From NCBI RefSeq assembly GCF_014207565.1, contig NZ_JACHGJ010000003.1, positions 111,944 through 175,943 of the forward strand: 64,000 nt of DNA, given 5' to 3'. Position numbers and translations under genes: made by a program. The first letter of the stretch is position 1. Each line of letters begins with the position of its first letter. Shown here piece by piece: positions 6,820-16,762 of this stretch. Source of the DNA: Spirochaeta isovalerica. GTDB taxonomy: Bacteria > Spirochaetota > Spirochaetia > DSM-2461. The notes under the pieces were generated by a model. It saw only the letters and a list, made by a program, of their open reading frames with translations, made no database searches and was not told the DNA's origin.

Positions 6820-8949
6820 TCAGAGAGTGAACAGAAGATCCTCATAAGAGGGGTAAGGCCACATGGCCTTGTCTGTTATCTTTTCAAGGGCATCGCCGAA
6901 TGTTCTGAGTTCTGCCATGGCGGGAATCACATTTTCGCGATAGGCCTTGGCCTGCGCAAGCAGATCCTCTTCCATTTCCAGAGCTTTGTTCATTTCTTTT
7001 GTAACAACAGATGAAGCTTTGAGCAGGCCGTTAAGGCTTTCGCCCAGTTTCGCTACAAGCTTTTCCTGAGCCTCTGTGGAAACAGAAGGCGCGGCAGATT
7101 TGATGGCCGCTATCGACTTGCTCACCTTTTCTGCGTATCGGCTTGCGGCGGGGAAGATCAGCCTTTCAGCCATTTCAACCATGACACCGGCTTCGATGTT
7201 AATCTGCTTGCTGTAGGTTTCCAGATTGATTTCATATCTGGCTTCCAGCTCGGGCTTGGTGAAAACCTTGTGGTCTTCGAAGAGCTTCACTGCTGTGTCG
7301 GAGATCATTTCCGGCATACAGGCTACAGTTGACTTCAGGTTGGGGAGACCCCTTTTCTCCGCTTCGACAACCCATTCGTCTGAATAACCGTTTCCATTGA
7401 AAACGACTCTTTTATGAGCTTTATATGTTGCAGCAACGATTTCTTCTACAGCTTTATTGACGTCCGAAGCTTTCTCCAGTTTGTCGGCGAATTCGCTGAG
7501 AACTTCGGCGATTACTGTGTTGAGAACAACATTGGGTCCGGAAATTGACTGAGTCGAGCCTACCATTCTGAACTCGAACTTGTTTCCCGTAAAGGCGAAG
7601 GGTGATGTTCTGTTCCTGTCTGTAGAATCAAGAGGCAGTTCGGGCAGAATTGTCTGGCCGATTTTCATTATGCCGCCTTCGCTTGAGAGGATCTCCTCGC
7701 CGGCTTCCAGTTTTTCCAGAATCTCTTCCAGCTCGGAACCGAGAAAAATGGAGATGATGGCGGGAGGCGCTTCGTTGGCTCCCAGTCTGTGATCGTTTCC
7801 GGCGTTGGCAGCAGAGAGCCTGAGCAAAGGAGCGTATTTATCAACAGCTTTGATAATAGCAGCCAGGAAGATCAGGAACCGCGCATTGGTGTGGGGGTTA
7901 TCGCCGGGATCGAGCATATTGAGGCCGTCATCCGTACCGAGTGACCAGTTGTTGTGTTTTCCAGAGCCGTTTACACCGGCAAAAGGTTTTTCGTGGAGAA
8001 GGCAGACCATACCGTGTCTTTCCGCAACTTTTTTCAGTGTTTCCATAACGAGCTGGTTGTTATCGGTGGCTACGTTAGTCGTTGTATAAATTGTTGCCAG
8101 TTCAAACTGGTTGGGAGCCACTTCGTTGTGCTGGGTTTTGGCGCTGACGCCCAGTTTCCAGAGCTCGCAGTTCACTTCTCGCATGTAACCGGCTACTTTT
8201 TCCTTAATGGCTCCGAAGTAGTGGTCATCCATTTCCTGACCTTTGGCAGACATTGTTCCGAAAACGGTTCTCCCTGTCAGTCTGAGGTCAGGTCTCATAT
8301 CGTAGAGTTTCTTATCGACCAGGAAATACTCCTGCTCCGGTCCTGTCTGAGCGTAGATTTTCGTGGAAGTCGTATTTCCAAGAGCTCTCAGGACTCTCAG
8401 GGCCGGTCCGTTTACAGCTTCCATAGAGCGGAGAAGAGGAACTTTTTTGTCCAGAGCCTCTCCCGTATAGGAAATGAAAGCTGTGGGGATAGTCAGAGTG
8501 AGACCGTTGCTGTCTGTTTTGAGAAAAGCGGGGGAAGTCGTATCCCAGGCCGTATATCCCCTTGCTTCGAATGTAGCTCTCAGACCTCCGTTAGGAAAAG
8601 AGGAAGCATCAGGCTCGCCCTGAACCAGCTCTTTGCCGGAGAACTCCATCAGCACTGTTCCGTCTCCGGCGGGGGAGATAAAGGAGTCGTGTTTCTCCGC
8701 TGTCAGACCTGTAAGAGGCTGGAACCAGTGTGTAAAATGGGTCGCACCCTTGGAGATCGCCCAGTCCTTCATGGCTGAAGCCACCACTTCGGCGACTTCT
8801 TTAGAGAGCTTCTGTTCACCTTTCTGAACTTTCTGAAGTTCTTTAAAAATGCTTTTGGGAAGCCTCTGTTTCATCAGAGATGTACTGAAGCAGTTTTCTC
8901 CGTAAATTTCCTCAACAGATGAGGAACAAGTGATAGATTCATTGTCCAT
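6820..8949 (-). CDS. glnN: glutamine synthetase type III
   Basis: The 709-residue enzyme condenses glutamate and ammonia to glutamine with ATP. Length and sequence place it in the type III family (GlnN, about 700-730 residues), distinct from the 470-residue GlnA. The GAGGEEILSS and [15 protein letters not shown] segments fit the family. The start at 8949 is chosen because GGAG lies 8 bases ahead, whereas the ATG six codons upstream has no ribosome site. A sigma54 promoter lies at 8988-9004, with three TACA-N4-TGTA sites further upstream, so nitrogen-limitation control by the neighbouring NifA-like activator is likely. Confidence 0.95.
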   Translation of the reverse strand: MDNESITCSSSVEEIYGENCFSTSLMKQRLPKSIFKELQKVQKGEQKLSKEVAEVVASAMKDWAISKGATHFTHWFQPLTGLTAEKHDSFISPAGDGTVLMEFSGKELVQGEPDASSFPNGGLRATFEARGYTAWDTTSPAFLKTDSNGLTLTIPTAFISYTGEALDKKVPLLRSMEAVNGPALRVLRALGNTTSTKIYAQTGPEQEYFLVDKKLYDMRPDLRLTGRTVFGTMSAKGQEMDDHYFGAIKEKVAGYMREVNCELWKLGVSAKTQHNEVAPNQFELATIYTTTNVATDNNQLVMETLKKVAERHGMVCLLHEKPFAGVNGSGKHNNWSLGTDDGLNMLDPGDNPHTNARFLIFLAAIIKAVDKYAPLLRLSAANAGNDHRLGANEAPPAIISIFLGSELEEILEKLEAGEEILSSEGGIMKIGQTILPELPLDSTDRNRTSPFAFTGNKFEFRMVGSTQSISGPNVVLNTVIAEVLSEFADKLEKASDVNKAVEEIVAATYKAHKRVVFNGNGYSDEWVVEAEKRGLPNLKSTVACMPEMISDTAVKLFEDHKVFTKPELEARYEINLETYSKQINIEAGVMVEMAERLIFPAASRYAEKVSKSIAAIKSAAPSVSTEAQEKLVAKLGESLNGLLKASSVVTKEMNKALEMEEDLLAQAKAYRENVIPAMAELRTFGDALEKITDKAMWPYPSYEDLLFTL

Positions 8950-8987
8950 TATAAATTCTCCATTCATTTATTATCTTGAAAACATTT

Positions 8988-9004
8988 ATGCATTTAATAT
9001 GCCA
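8988..9004 (-). promoter_or_regulatory. sigma54 promoter of glnN
   Basis: On the minus strand TGGCATATTAAATGCAT matches the -24/-12 consensus TGGCAC-N5-TTGCA, with GG and GC exactly 10 bases apart. It sits 38 bp upstream of the chosen glnN start. Confidence 0.8.
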
Positions 9005-9112
9005 ACTAATTTCAGGAAATACTCTTAAATGTATAAATGTTTATATGAAAAAGAAATATAAAATATAAAATATGATGTTACAAATACTTAAGTTACTGAA
9101 GTATTGTTAAAT

Positions 9113-9160
9113 AGTTACATTTGTGTATGAATATTCCGGTGTATTTACAAAAATGTATGA
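9113..9160. promoter_or_regulatory. pair of TACA-N4-TGTA activator sites upstream of glnN
   Basis: Two inverted repeats, TACATTTGTGTATGA (9116-9130) and TACAAAAATGTATGA (9146-9160), have centres exactly 30 bp apart, about three helical turns. They lie 110-170 bp upstream of the sigma54 promoter, where enhancer sites for NtrC/NifA-type activators are expected. The same pair spacing recurs upstream of amtB. Confidence 0.75.
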
Positions 9161-9224
9161 AATCATCTCTGAAGATCTCCCCCTCATCTCAACCGGGAGA
9201 CAACGGGGTATTTCAAAGGTGAAA

Positions 9225-9242
9225 TCATACATTTATGTATTT
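9225..9242. promoter_or_regulatory. third TACA-N4-TGTA site, at the 3' end of glnK
   Basis: TCATACATTTATGTATTT has the same core (9228-9239) and a full left flank TCA. It overlaps the space just after the glnK stop and is 224 bp upstream of the glnN sigma54 promoter. It could serve glnN as a distal site. Confidence 0.6.
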
Positions 9243-9244
9243 TA

Positions 9245-9586
9245 TCACCCTATGGCTTCTTCGCCTGTTTCTCCGCTTCTGATACGGATGGTCTCTTCGA
9301 TGGGGAGTACAAATATCTTTCCATCTCCGATTTCTCCGGTTCTGGCGCCTTTGATAATGGCGGCAGTTGTTCTTCCGACGAAGTCGTCATTTACAGCGAT
9401 TTCAATTCTCACTTTATCGAGAAGGTTCACTTCGATATCCACACCTCTGTAAGACTCGACATACCCTTTCTGCTGACCGCATCCTTTGGAATTGGTTACC
9501 GATATTTTATGTATTTCATCTTTGAACAGTTCCTGCTTTACGGCATTCAGTTTATGGGGCTGAATATAAGCTATAATCAATTTCAT
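9245..9586 (-). CDS. glnK: PII nitrogen signalling protein, GlnK type
   Basis: This 113-residue PII protein follows amtB by 18 bp, the classic pair in which GlnK plugs the ammonium channel when nitrogen is plentiful. The T-loop reads [13 protein letters not shown]46 is present, but position 51, the uridylylation tyrosine of enteric PII, is isoleucine. Control by Y51 modification is therefore unlikely, and effector binding (ATP/ADP/2-oxoglutarate) should dominate. The B-loop [16 protein letters not shown] is intact. Confidence 0.95.
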   Translation of the reverse strand: MKLIIAYIQPHKLNAVKQELFKDEIHKISVTNSKGCGQQKGYVESYRGVDIEVNLLDKVRIEIAVNDDFVGRTTAAIIKGARTGEIGDGKIFVLPIEETIRIRSGETGEEAIG

Positions 9587-9604
9587 GGTTCAGTACTCCT
9601 TTTT

Positions 9605-10915
9605 TTATACGTTTGTAAAGATCTGGAATCCCGCATAGGATTCGGAACCGTGTTCGTGCATATCCAGGCCGGACAGCTCAACATCTTCATCAACTCTCAG
9701 ACCGACCGTGTATTTAATAGCCAGGAACAATAATCCCGAAGAAATGACTACCCAGAGGAATGCGACCAGGACACCCAGAGCCTGAATTCCCAGTAATCCC
9801 GCCCCTCCGCCGTAGAACAGACCTACCAGTCCATCATCGGGTCTGTTGGCAAACAATCCTACTGCAATGGTGCCGAAAGCACCGCAGACACCGTGTACCG
9901 AAATAGCTCCGACGGGGTCGTCAATATGCAGAACCTTGTCGAAAAACTCAACAGAAAACACAACCAGGATTCCGGCAATCGAACCGATTATGATGGAAGC
10001 GGCAGGGGTAACAGCCCATGTTCCGGCTGTAATGCCGACCAGGCCGGCAAGGGCTCCGTTCAATGACATGGAAACATCAGGTTTTTTCATTGTCACCCAG
10101 GTCGTCATCATGGCGAATACGGCACCCGCTGAAGCCGCCAGTGTGGTTGTTACCGCTACGTGAGCGATAGAAAGGTCTGTTCCGGAAAGTGTTGAACCGG
10201 CATTAAATCCGAACCAACCGAACCAGAGGATGAAAACACCCAGTGAAGCGAGGGGCAGGTTATGTCCCTGAATGGCTTTGACAGTGATGGTTTTCCCGTT
10301 CTTAACGTATTTCCCGATACGGGGTCCGAGAATCGTGGCACCCATCATGGCAGACCATCCACCGACGGAGTGAACGATTGTAGACCCGGCAAAGTCATGG
10401 AATCCCATTTCCGCCAGGAATCCGCCGCCCCATGTGAAGCTACCGAATACAGGGTAGATAACACCGGAAATCACAACGGAATAGATCAGGTAGGAACTGA
10501 ACTTTGTTCTTTCCGCCATGGAACCGGAAACGATTGTTGCCGCGGTAGCCGCAAAAACGACCTGGAAAATCCAGTCTCTCATGACTGATGAATCAGATAC
10601 TTTGAGCATCACGTTATTGCCGAAGCCTCCGTAGGCGGAACCGTACATGATGGCCCATCCGACCAGCCAGAATATGATGGAACCGACTGAAAAATCCATA
10701 AGGTTTTTCATGATGATGTTACCGGCGTTCTTGGCTCGTGTTAATCCGAGTTCCACCATGGCGAAACCGGCCTGCATAAAAAATACGAGGGCAGCGGCCA
10801 GTGTAAGCCAGATCATATCCATAGCCATGGAAAGCTCTTCGACAGAAGCGTCTCCTGCGAAAACCGATGTGCTGACAGCCAGCAGTAGAAACAGTGGTAA
10901 AATGACTTTTTTCAT
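9605..10915 (-). CDS. amtB: ammonium transporter
   Basis: The 436-residue channel has a cleaved signal peptide (MKKVILPLFLLLAVSTSVFA) and about eleven membrane helices. The twin-histidine pore residues are visible in HDFAGSTIVHSVGG and SVHGVCGAFGT. The start is at the internal ATG because GGAGG lies five bases before it; the ATG four codons upstream is part of that ribosome site. It is transcribed with glnK from a sigma54 promoter at 10940-10955. Confidence 0.95.
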   Translation of the reverse strand: MKKVILPLFLLLAVSTSVFAGDASVEELSMAMDMIWLTLAAALVFFMQAGFAMVELGLTRAKNAGNIIMKNLMDFSVGSIIFWLVGWAIMYGSAYGGFGNNVMLKVSDSSVMRDWIFQVVFAATAATIVSGSMAERTKFSSYLIYSVVISGVIYPVFGSFTWGGGFLAEMGFHDFAGSTIVHSVGGWSAMMGATILGPRIGKYVKNGKTITVKAIQGHNLPLASLGVFILWFGWFGFNAGSTLSGTDLSIAHVAVTTTLAASAGAVFAMMTTWVTMKKPDVSMSLNGALAGLVGITAGTWAVTPAASIIIGSIAGILVVFSVEFFDKVLHIDDPVGAISVHGVCGAFGTIAVGLFANRPDDGLVGLFYGGGAGLLGIQALGVLVAFLWVVISSGLLFLAIKYTVGLRVDEDVELSGLDMHEHGSESYAGFQIFTNV

Positions 10916-10939
10916 AAAATCCTCCATATCCCAGTAAAT

Positions 10940-10955
10940 TGCAGAGTTCGTGCCA
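10940..10955 (-). promoter_or_regulatory. sigma54 promoter of amtB-glnK
   Basis: On the minus strand TGGCACGAACTCTGCA matches the -24/-12 consensus at all key positions, with correct GG-N10-GC spacing. It lies 25 bp before the amtB start. Confidence 0.9.
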
Positions 10956-11099
10956 AATTCATGAGCGGATAGAGGAATATAATTCTGTTAAAAGTATCTT
11001 CAACTGAATAAAGTCTTACTGTATAAGATAATAAAAATAATAAAAAATATATTCACGTACCGGTATATATAATACATGGAAGTAGGATCTTTTTAAATA

Positions 11100-11147
11100 A
11101 CGTACAAAAATGTATGAAGAAGTTGTGTAAAATACAATAATGTAGGA
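11100..11147. promoter_or_regulatory. pair of TACA-N4-TGTA activator sites upstream of amtB
   Basis: TACAAAAATGTATGA (11103-11117) and TACAATAATGTAGGA (11133-11147) have centres exactly 30 bp apart, as in the glnN upstream region. They stand 150-190 bp upstream of the amtB sigma54 promoter. The rest of 10956-11197 is AT-rich and holds no gene. Confidence 0.78.
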
Positions 11148-11197
11148 ATATTGTAAGGTGCGAAATTCGAAAAAAGTCTCTGTTATTCTTCAGAATG

Positions 11198-11227
11198 AAA
11201 TAAAAAACCCGGCTCATCACCGGGTTT
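11198..11227 (-). terminator. rho-independent terminator of the NifA-like gene
   Basis: On the minus strand AAACCCGG/CCGGGTTT with a 7-base loop is followed by TTTATTT. The right end of the stem is within 6 bp of the stop codon. Confidence 0.88.
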
Positions 11228-11232
11228 GGACA

Positions 11233-12804
11233 CTATCTGTTTTTATATTTACTGCAATCGATTCCGTACTTATCGACCCTGAGCCCTATGATTCTTTCGG
11301 ATATTCCTAAAGCCCTTGCCGCCGATGCCCTATTGCCTCTGGCTGTTTTCAAAGCGTCTTTGATCAGCTCCTTTTCCAGTGAATCGACTGCTTCCTGAAG
11401 AGTGGAATGGAGCGATGTATCGGTACTTTCCGCCGATTGGAGCGATGGTGGAAGATGGTAGGCGTGGATCACTTCGTCCGTACTGAGCAGTGCAGCTCTT
11501 TCAATGACATTTTCCAGTTCTCTCACGTTGCCCGGCCAGTGATAGCTCTGGAACAGATCTATAGAGGTGCTGGTAATGCGCTTGATATTCTTCCCGTTCT
11601 TTTTTCCGTACTTTTCGGCAAAGTAATCGGCCAGAAGCATAATATCTGTCTTTCTCTGGCGGAGCGGCGGTATGTGGATGGGGAAAACATTGAGTCTGTA
11701 GTACAGATCCTCGCGGAAACTCCCGTTCTTGATTTCCTCTTCAAGGTTTCTGTTGGTGGCGGTAATGACCCTGACATTTATTTTAATGGTGTTCATGGAA
11801 CCGACGCGCTCAATTTCCCTTTCCTGAAGAACCCTGAGGAGCTTGACCTGAGTCATATGGGAGAGCTCTCCAATTTCATCGAGAAAGATCGTTCCACCGT
11901 CAGCCATCTCGAAACGGCCTTTCCTTGTCGATACTGCCCCGGTAAAGGAGCCTTTCTCATGTCCGAATAACTCACTTTCAATAACGCTTTCGGGAAGGGC
12001 GGCACAGTTGACGCGGACAAAGGGTTTATCGGCTCTGAGGCTGTTGTAGTGGATGGCGCTGGCCACCAGTTCCTTGCCCGTTCCGCTTTCCCCCCGGATC
12101 AGGACAGTTGCGTCGCTTTTCGAAACCTGATTGATCAGAGAGTAGACTTCCTGCATATTCTGGGAGTTTCCGATCATATTGTCGGGGCGGTACTTTTCCT
12201 TGAGTTCCCTATGAAGACGGTTGTTTTCCTGGGTCAGCCGTCTCTTTTCCTCACTCGCTTTTTTTCTCAATTCAGCAGCTCTGGCTATAAGGGATGCCAG
12301 AATCGTCAGAATCCGGAGGTCCTCATCTAGCTCCGCTTCACTGGTAAACAGACGTCCGGCTCCCAGAGCGCCGAGAATCTTCGATCCCTGCTTGATCGGG
12401 ACACAGATGAATGAACGATCCTCTGTTTTCCCGCTGCGCTGGTCCAGTTTATCCAGATAATCGGTTTCCTCGTTGATATGGGGAATAACCATTGCCTCGC
12501 CCGATTGTACGACCTTACCGGTAATACCTTCGCCAAGGCGGTATACGACATCTTTCGTAACGTCTTCCGATAGGCCGAGAGATGATTCAATGGAAATTTG
12601 TCCGGTGTTTTCATCGATCAGCGTCAGAACTATCGTCTTATAATTTGTGCTGTCGGAAATGGTCTGGAGAACCGGAGTGATTACCTCTGTGAGGTCCATG
12701 CTTTTGTCCAGAAGCTGACTGACTTCAAAAAGAAGAGTCATATTCTGAATCTGTTTTCGGTAATGTATGGAGTCTTGAGTTGCAGTCATGAGATTATCAT
12801 ACAT
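11233..12804 (-). CDS. NifA-like sigma54-dependent transcriptional activator
   Basis: The 523-residue regulator has a GAF sensor domain (about 30-185), an AAA+ sigma54-interaction domain (about 210-440) and a C-terminal Fis-type helix-turn-helix (about 475-520). Walker A is GESGTGKE and the sigma54 contact loop reads GSFTGA, an accepted variant of GAFTGA. This is the domain order of NifA. It lies upstream of amtB-glnK and glnN, both of which have sigma54 promoters and paired inverted repeats, so it is the likely activator. Its own start region carries one such repeat. No Shine-Dalgarno is seen before ATG 12804 or before the next ATG at 12789, so the exact start is uncertain and the mRNA may be leaderless. 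Confidence 0.9.
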   Translation of the reverse strand: MYDNLMTATQDSIHYRKQIQNMTLLFEVSQLLDKSMDLTEVITPVLQTISDSTNYKTIVLTLIDENTGQISIESSLGLSEDVTKDVVYRLGEGITGKVVQSGEAMVIPHINEETDYLDKLDQRSGKTEDRSFICVPIKQGSKILGALGAGRLFTSEAELDEDLRILTILASLIARAAELRKKASEEKRRLTQENNRLHRELKEKYRPDNMIGNSQNMQEVYSLINQVSKSDATVLIRGESGTGKELVASAIHYNSLRADKPFVRVNCAALPESVIESELFGHEKGSFTGAVSTRKGRFEMADGGTIFLDEIGELSHMTQVKLLRVLQEREIERVGSMNTIKINVRVITATNRNLEEEIKNGSFREDLYYRLNVFPIHIPPLRQRKTDIMLLADYFAEKYGKKNGKNIKRITSTSIDLFQSYHWPGNVRELENVIERAALLSTDEVIHAYHLPPSLQSAESTDTSLHSTLQEAVDSLEKELIKDALKTARGNRASAARALGISERIIGLRVDKYGIDCSKYKNR

Positions 12805-12813
12805 TAATGTAGG
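12796..12813. promoter_or_regulatory. TACA-N4-TGTA site over the start of the activator gene
   Basis: ATCATACATTAATGTAGG carries the best-formed copy of the motif, with both outer flanks (TCA...GGA just outside). It covers the first possible start codon and is next to TATGATAAT, a -10-like sequence. A site here would be expected to repress rather than activate. Confidence 0.6.
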
Positions 12814-12846
12814 AACTGTTACGAGAGAGAAAAGGATTTTTTTATT

Positions 12847-13590
12847 CTATTTCCACTCAATCAGGCAGTTGAAGATTTCTTTTCCGTCGCTTTCTCTCAT
12901 AGCATTGACGATATCAGAGTTTTTAGCGTCAGGAAGAGGGGCGCGGCTTATTTCCAGCTCATCCATAAAGTGCGTTTCGCCTTTGTAAGAAATCGTCAGC
13001 GCCTTGACCTGTCCTGTCTCGTGTTCCCTGTAATTGTAGCAATCGAGTATAAATTCTATATAGCGGGAATTGTTGACATGTTTATTTATATCGATATCCG
13101 AATAGAGAACTTTCCGTTTGCTGATTTGAGCCTCTCCGCCGTGAAAGTCAAATTTCCCGGGATACTCTTCAAGGGCATGTTCATCGGGGAAAGCCGGTAA
13201 ATCGAGTCCCATGCGGTTCAGGTCTGTGAGCCTTTTGGTCTCGGCATCCAGAAGCAGCCAGGCCGAAGTTCCCCGTATGATGATTTCTCCGGCGTTGTTT
13301 CTCAGCAGAAAGTCTCTCATGTAAAAAAGCCGGTGTTTGCCTTTGGCCCAGGTTTCGATCGTAAGGGATTCTCCATAGGATGGAAGAGGCCCTTCAATCT
13401 CCACTTTCGCCCAGGAGAGAACCCAGAAGATTTTCTTTTCCTGCAGAACATGATATCCAACGCCGAGTTCATCGGCGTGTTTAGCTGCAATATCCTGCAT
13501 ATAATTGAAAATGGAGCTTATTTTCAGTTTATTGTGAAGGTCCGCATCAAAAGATTCGACCCTTCTTTCCGATTGGATTTTAAGATTCAT
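12847..13590 (-). CDS. acyl-ACP thioesterase (FatA-like)
   Basis: The 247-residue protein consists of two hotdog folds. The second carries the DIDINKHVNNSRY segment, matching the Asp-Asn-His catalytic pattern of acyl-ACP thioesterases. The first holds the WVLSWAKVEIEGPLPSYGE segment seen in bacterial members. Such enzymes release fatty acids from acyl carrier protein. It overlaps the preceding nitroreductase gene by 11 bp, suggesting cotranscription. Confidence 0.88.
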   Translation of the reverse strand: MNLKIQSERRVESFDADLHNKLKISSIFNYMQDIAAKHADELGVGYHVLQEKKIFWVLSWAKVEIEGPLPSYGESLTIETWAKGKHRLFYMRDFLLRNNAGEIIIRGTSAWLLLDAETKRLTDLNRMGLDLPAFPDEHALEEYPGKFDFHGGEAQISKRKVLYSDIDINKHVNNSRYIEFILDCYNYREHETGQVKALTISYKGETHFMDELEISRAPLPDAKNSDIVNAMRESDGKEIFNCLIEWK

Positions 13591-14374
13591 TTTTTCTCCA
13601 GGCTTTCATGGCAGCCCTGACGGACCTGTTCATTTCCTTCATAAAAGAACTCGCATGTTTTCGCAGGTAGAAGTGTTGGCCGATGTTTGATGCCCCTTCG
13701 AAATATTTGCCTCCGGAAAAATATCTCTCCTGCATCGGCTGATACATCTCGTTGAACTCTTCGGGGCTGAGTCTCTTATATTTATTTTTGTAGTGAATGT
13801 ATTTTTTCGGAAACCGGGAAGCCGGCTTTTTTTCTTGGTAATTGTCATTAGGATAACCGAAACAGAGGAGAGTCACGGGAAAGGCGTAATCGGGCAGATC
13901 GAACAGCTCCCGGTGAAATTCGTAATTTTCCATTATATCGCCAATGTAACAGGACCCGATTCCTAAGGACTCGGCAGCGATAACAGAGGTCTGAGCGGAG
14001 ATAAGAGCATCGTTACAGGCGAGCATCATATCACCTTCTTCGGGGTGTCTCATCGGTTCTCCCCGGCTTTCCATCAGTTCGGGCACGCCGGAAATCGTGA
14101 AATAATCGTCCCATCTCTGGTAATCGGCAACGAAGAGCAGAAGGAGCGGAGCTTTGGCAATGAAAGGCTGGTTGTCACAGCTGACCGCCAGCTTGTCCTT
14201 CATCTCCTGATCATCAATTTCAATCATGGAGTAAAGCATCATGTTTCCCGCCGTGGGGGCGCGCATGGCCGCTTCAATTATTCTGTCTTTGAAATCCCGG
14301 GGGATTTCTTTATCCGCATAAGCGCGGACCGATTTTCTGTTGTCGATTAATTTCAGTGTCCCGTTCATATCCAT
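13580..14374 (-). CDS. nitroreductase-family flavoprotein
   Basis: This 264-residue protein belongs to the FMN-dependent nitroreductase family: RKSVRAYADKEIP at the N-terminus for FMN phosphate binding, MRAPTAGNMML, and ESLGIGSCYIGDI in the C-terminal half. The tail of about 60 residues beyond KKYIHYK is longer than in the smallest family members. The substrate cannot be deduced. Two ATG codons (residues 1 and 3) compete as starts. It overlaps the thioesterase gene by 11 bp. Confidence 0.85.
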   Translation of the reverse strand: MDMNGTLKLIDNRKSVRAYADKEIPRDFKDRIIEAAMRAPTAGNMMLYSMIEIDDQEMKDKLAVSCDNQPFIAKAPLLLLFVADYQRWDDYFTISGVPELMESRGEPMRHPEEGDMMLACNDALISAQTSVIAAESLGIGSCYIGDIMENYEFHRELFDLPDYAFPVTLLCFGYPNDNYQEKKPASRFPKKYIHYKNKYKRLSPEEFNEMYQPMQERYFSGGKYFEGASNIGQHFYLRKHASSFMKEMNRSVRAAMKAWRKNES

Positions 14375-14448
14375 ATATACGGATCACAGTATCATAAAAA
14401 ACACTATTTTTTCTAAAGTCTTTTTCAAAAATGCCGAAAATTGCTTTT

Positions 14449-15738
14449 TCAGTCCAGTTCTTCTCCGCCGACCGAGTCATCAACAGGTCTGATTGCTGTT
14501 TCATGTCTTGTCAGAGGAGATGATTTTGCACCGCTTAAGTCCGCTGACTCTTCGAAAAGGGGAAACCTGGTAATATCTTCAAGGGTCATTTCCCATTCTT
14601 TCTTCATGTTCTCGAGCAGAGAAAGCGTTTTCTCTATTTTGTTTCTGTCTTTGAGGGTTTCTGAAGATATGTCAAAATCCTCCGGTTGCTCCAGCTGTCC
14701 CAGAAAGTCCAGGAGTTGATCGATCTCTCTGAAGGATGCGATCATTTCCCTGATGGTTCCTCCGATGACGGCAAAAGTTTCCTCTTCGCCGTTATCTGTT
14801 TCAGTAAAACGCGATTCATACATGGTGTCGGTTACGGAGAATAACGCCTGATTTATGATTTCCGCATGTTCCGCTGTCATATCGGCCAGAACGCCTACCT
14901 CTTCCGCCACGACGGAAAACCCCTTTCCCGCTTCTCCCGCATGGGCGCTTTCAATAGCCGCATTGAGCGAAAGAATAGAAGCTTTTTCCGCCACTTCGTT
15001 TATAATGCCGGTGACTTCTTTTATATTGCCGATTCCATGTATAACCGTATGGATTTTTTCTACCCTCTCTTCATCTTTCTCATAAAGAGCATTAAGGACT
15101 GTTTCGGCATCACGGCCTCTTGATTCTTCTCTTCCGCAGATAGAACGGGAATTGTTAACGGAATCCCTGATGCTGCCGTATTGCCGGCTGTAACCGGAAT
15201 AGGTTTTCATCAAAGAGTCTATCATCCCTTTTTCCCTTCCGCAGGCATCGACCAGCGATGAAAGACCGGAGATTATTTCATTGAATGCATCGCTGTTTCC
15301 TCTCATCCTGTCCCGGACTTCGATAACCTGGCGGTTCAGGTTGCGTTCCATCGATTTTACTTTGCGGCGCAGCTCTTCCGCTTCCTTTTCCAGTTTGTCT
15401 TTTTCCGAAAGGATATTTTCAGTCTGTTTTACTGAATCTTCAAGTTGTTCTATGAGGTTTGAAATCTCATGATTGATGATGTGCTTCTCTCCGTCATCGA
15501 GAGAGGAAAAATCCCGTTCCGTACTTCTGGTCAGGATGTCACTGGTTCTGAAAAGAAGTTTTTGAATGCGGTTTGCTTCTATCAAATGATATACTCCCGT
15601 TCCGGCGAGCAGTAAGGCCAGCACCGATGTGATGTATATCTGAAAGGGGAATGATATAAATACGGACGCCGTGAGAAGCATTATGAGAAGAAAGGAGATA
15701 ATGGTTGTTCTTCTTATCCATTCGAATCTGATGTTCAT
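14449..15738 (-). CDS. membrane-anchored MCP-like chemotaxis transducer without sensor domain
   Basis: The 429-residue product has two adjacent membrane helices (about 10-30 and 34-53) with almost no periplasmic loop, then a long coiled coil. The MCP signalling tip reads [20 protein letters not shown] followed by SVVAEEV, which corresponds to the conserved CheA/CheW contact hairpin. No HAMP domain is obvious. It may sense an intracellular or membrane signal, or relay from a partner. The C-terminal 40 residues are acidic and unstructured. Confidence 0.85.
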   Translation of the reverse strand: MNIRFEWIRRTTIISFLLIMLLTASVFISFPFQIYITSVLALLLAGTGVYHLIEANRIQKLLFRTSDILTRSTERDFSSLDDGEKHIINHEISNLIEQLEDSVKQTENILSEKDKLEKEAEELRRKVKSMERNLNRQVIEVRDRMRGNSDAFNEIISGLSSLVDACGREKGMIDSLMKTYSGYSRQYGSIRDSVNNSRSICGREESRGRDAETVLNALYEKDEERVEKIHTVIHGIGNIKEVTGIINEVAEKASILSLNAAIESAHAGEAGKGFSVVAEEVGVLADMTAEHAEIINQALFSVTDTMYESRFTETDNGEEETFAVIGGTIREMIASFREIDQLLDFLGQLEQPEDFDISSETLKDRNKIEKTLSLLENMKKEWEMTLEDITRFPLFEESADLSGAKSSPLTRHETAIRPVDDSVGGEELD

Positions 15739-15766
15739 AATTTAAATATTAAATGATGAAACCCCA

Positions 15767-16684
15767 TTAGGGAAGGATATTTCCCGCGGCTCTGTATAAT
15801 TCATACCACTGTTCCCGGGTCAGCTCGATTCCCGAGGCTGCGGACATTTCCTTAACCCTGCCCGGTTTCGTTGTTCCGATTATGGTTTGTATTCCTGCGG
15901 GATGACGGAGTATCCACGCTACGGCGACAGCTGACGGCGTTACACCATATTCTTCAGCAAGCCTGTCCAGGACTCTGTTCACTTCGGGAAATTTCTCATT
16001 CCCGACAAAAACGCCCTCAAAGAAACCATACTGAAAAGGCGACCATGCCTGTACGGTTATGGCGTTGAGCCGGCAGTAGTCGAGTATCGCTCCGTCATGG
16101 TCCACCGATGCGGGCACTTTCATATTGACGTTGAGTCCCGCGTCAATCATGCCCGTCCTCATAAGGCTGAACTGGAGCTGATTGAAGAGCAGAGGCTGAC
16201 GGACATAACGGCTGAGAAGCTCTATCTGCATGGGATTCTGATTGCTGACACCGAAATGTAAAACTTTACCGCTTTTGTGCAGTATGTCAAATGCCTCGGC
16301 GACTTCTTCCGGTTCCATCAGCGTATCGGGGCGGTGGAGGAGCAGGATATCGAGAAAGTCCGTATCCAGCCTCTTGAGAATACCCTCTACCGAATGGATT
16401 ATATGGCCTTTTGAGAAATCAAAATAGCCTTCTCTGATGCCGCACTTTGACTGGATGATGATATTCTCACGGGAAATCGGGAGCTCTTTGAGGGCTTTCG
16501 CAAAGGCCTCTTCGGATTTCCCTCCGCCATATATATCGGCATGGTCGAAAAAATTAATTCCCTCTTCAAGGGAACAGGCGATCAATCGGGCTACATCTTT
16601 CACCGGCATTTCGGAGATTCTCATACAGCCCAGCGCGATTGCGGGTATTTGCAGTTTGCTTTCCGCAACGGGTATTTGTTTCAT
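15767..16684 (-). CDS. aldo/keto reductase (YdhF-like)
   Basis: This 305-residue TIM-barrel oxidoreductase has the catalytic set D-Y-K-H: FDHADIYGGGKSEEAF, QSKCG and LLLHRPD. NADPH contacts are near the C-terminus (IIGTTKPGRV). It is closest in style to the YdhF group. The substrate is unknown. Confidence 0.88.
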   Translation of the reverse strand: MKQIPVAESKLQIPAIALGCMRISEMPVKDVARLIACSLEEGINFFDHADIYGGGKSEEAFAKALKELPISRENIIIQSKCGIREGYFDFSKGHIIHSVEGILKRLDTDFLDILLLHRPDTLMEPEEVAEAFDILHKSGKVLHFGVSNQNPMQIELLSRYVRQPLLFNQLQFSLMRTGMIDAGLNVNMKVPASVDHDGAILDYCRLNAITVQAWSPFQYGFFEGVFVGNEKFPEVNRVLDRLAEEYGVTPSAVAVAWILRHPAGIQTIIGTTKPGRVKEMSAASGIELTREQWYELYRAAGNILP

Positions 16685-16762
16685 TTCATTATTCCTTATT
16701 ACAAGTATAGCGGGATTTCTATAATTTCCGCCAGTACCGCCGCGAGCGGGAACCCGTTTGAT

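Noticed and set aside
7954-8778. 274-codon plus-strand open frame opposite glnN
   Set aside because: It is a shadow of the glutamine synthetase gene with no start signals or domains.
9028-9046. Further TACA-N4-TGTA site (TATAAATGTTTA) near the glnN promoter
   Set aside because: Both half-sites are imperfect, and the spacing to the other sites does not fit.
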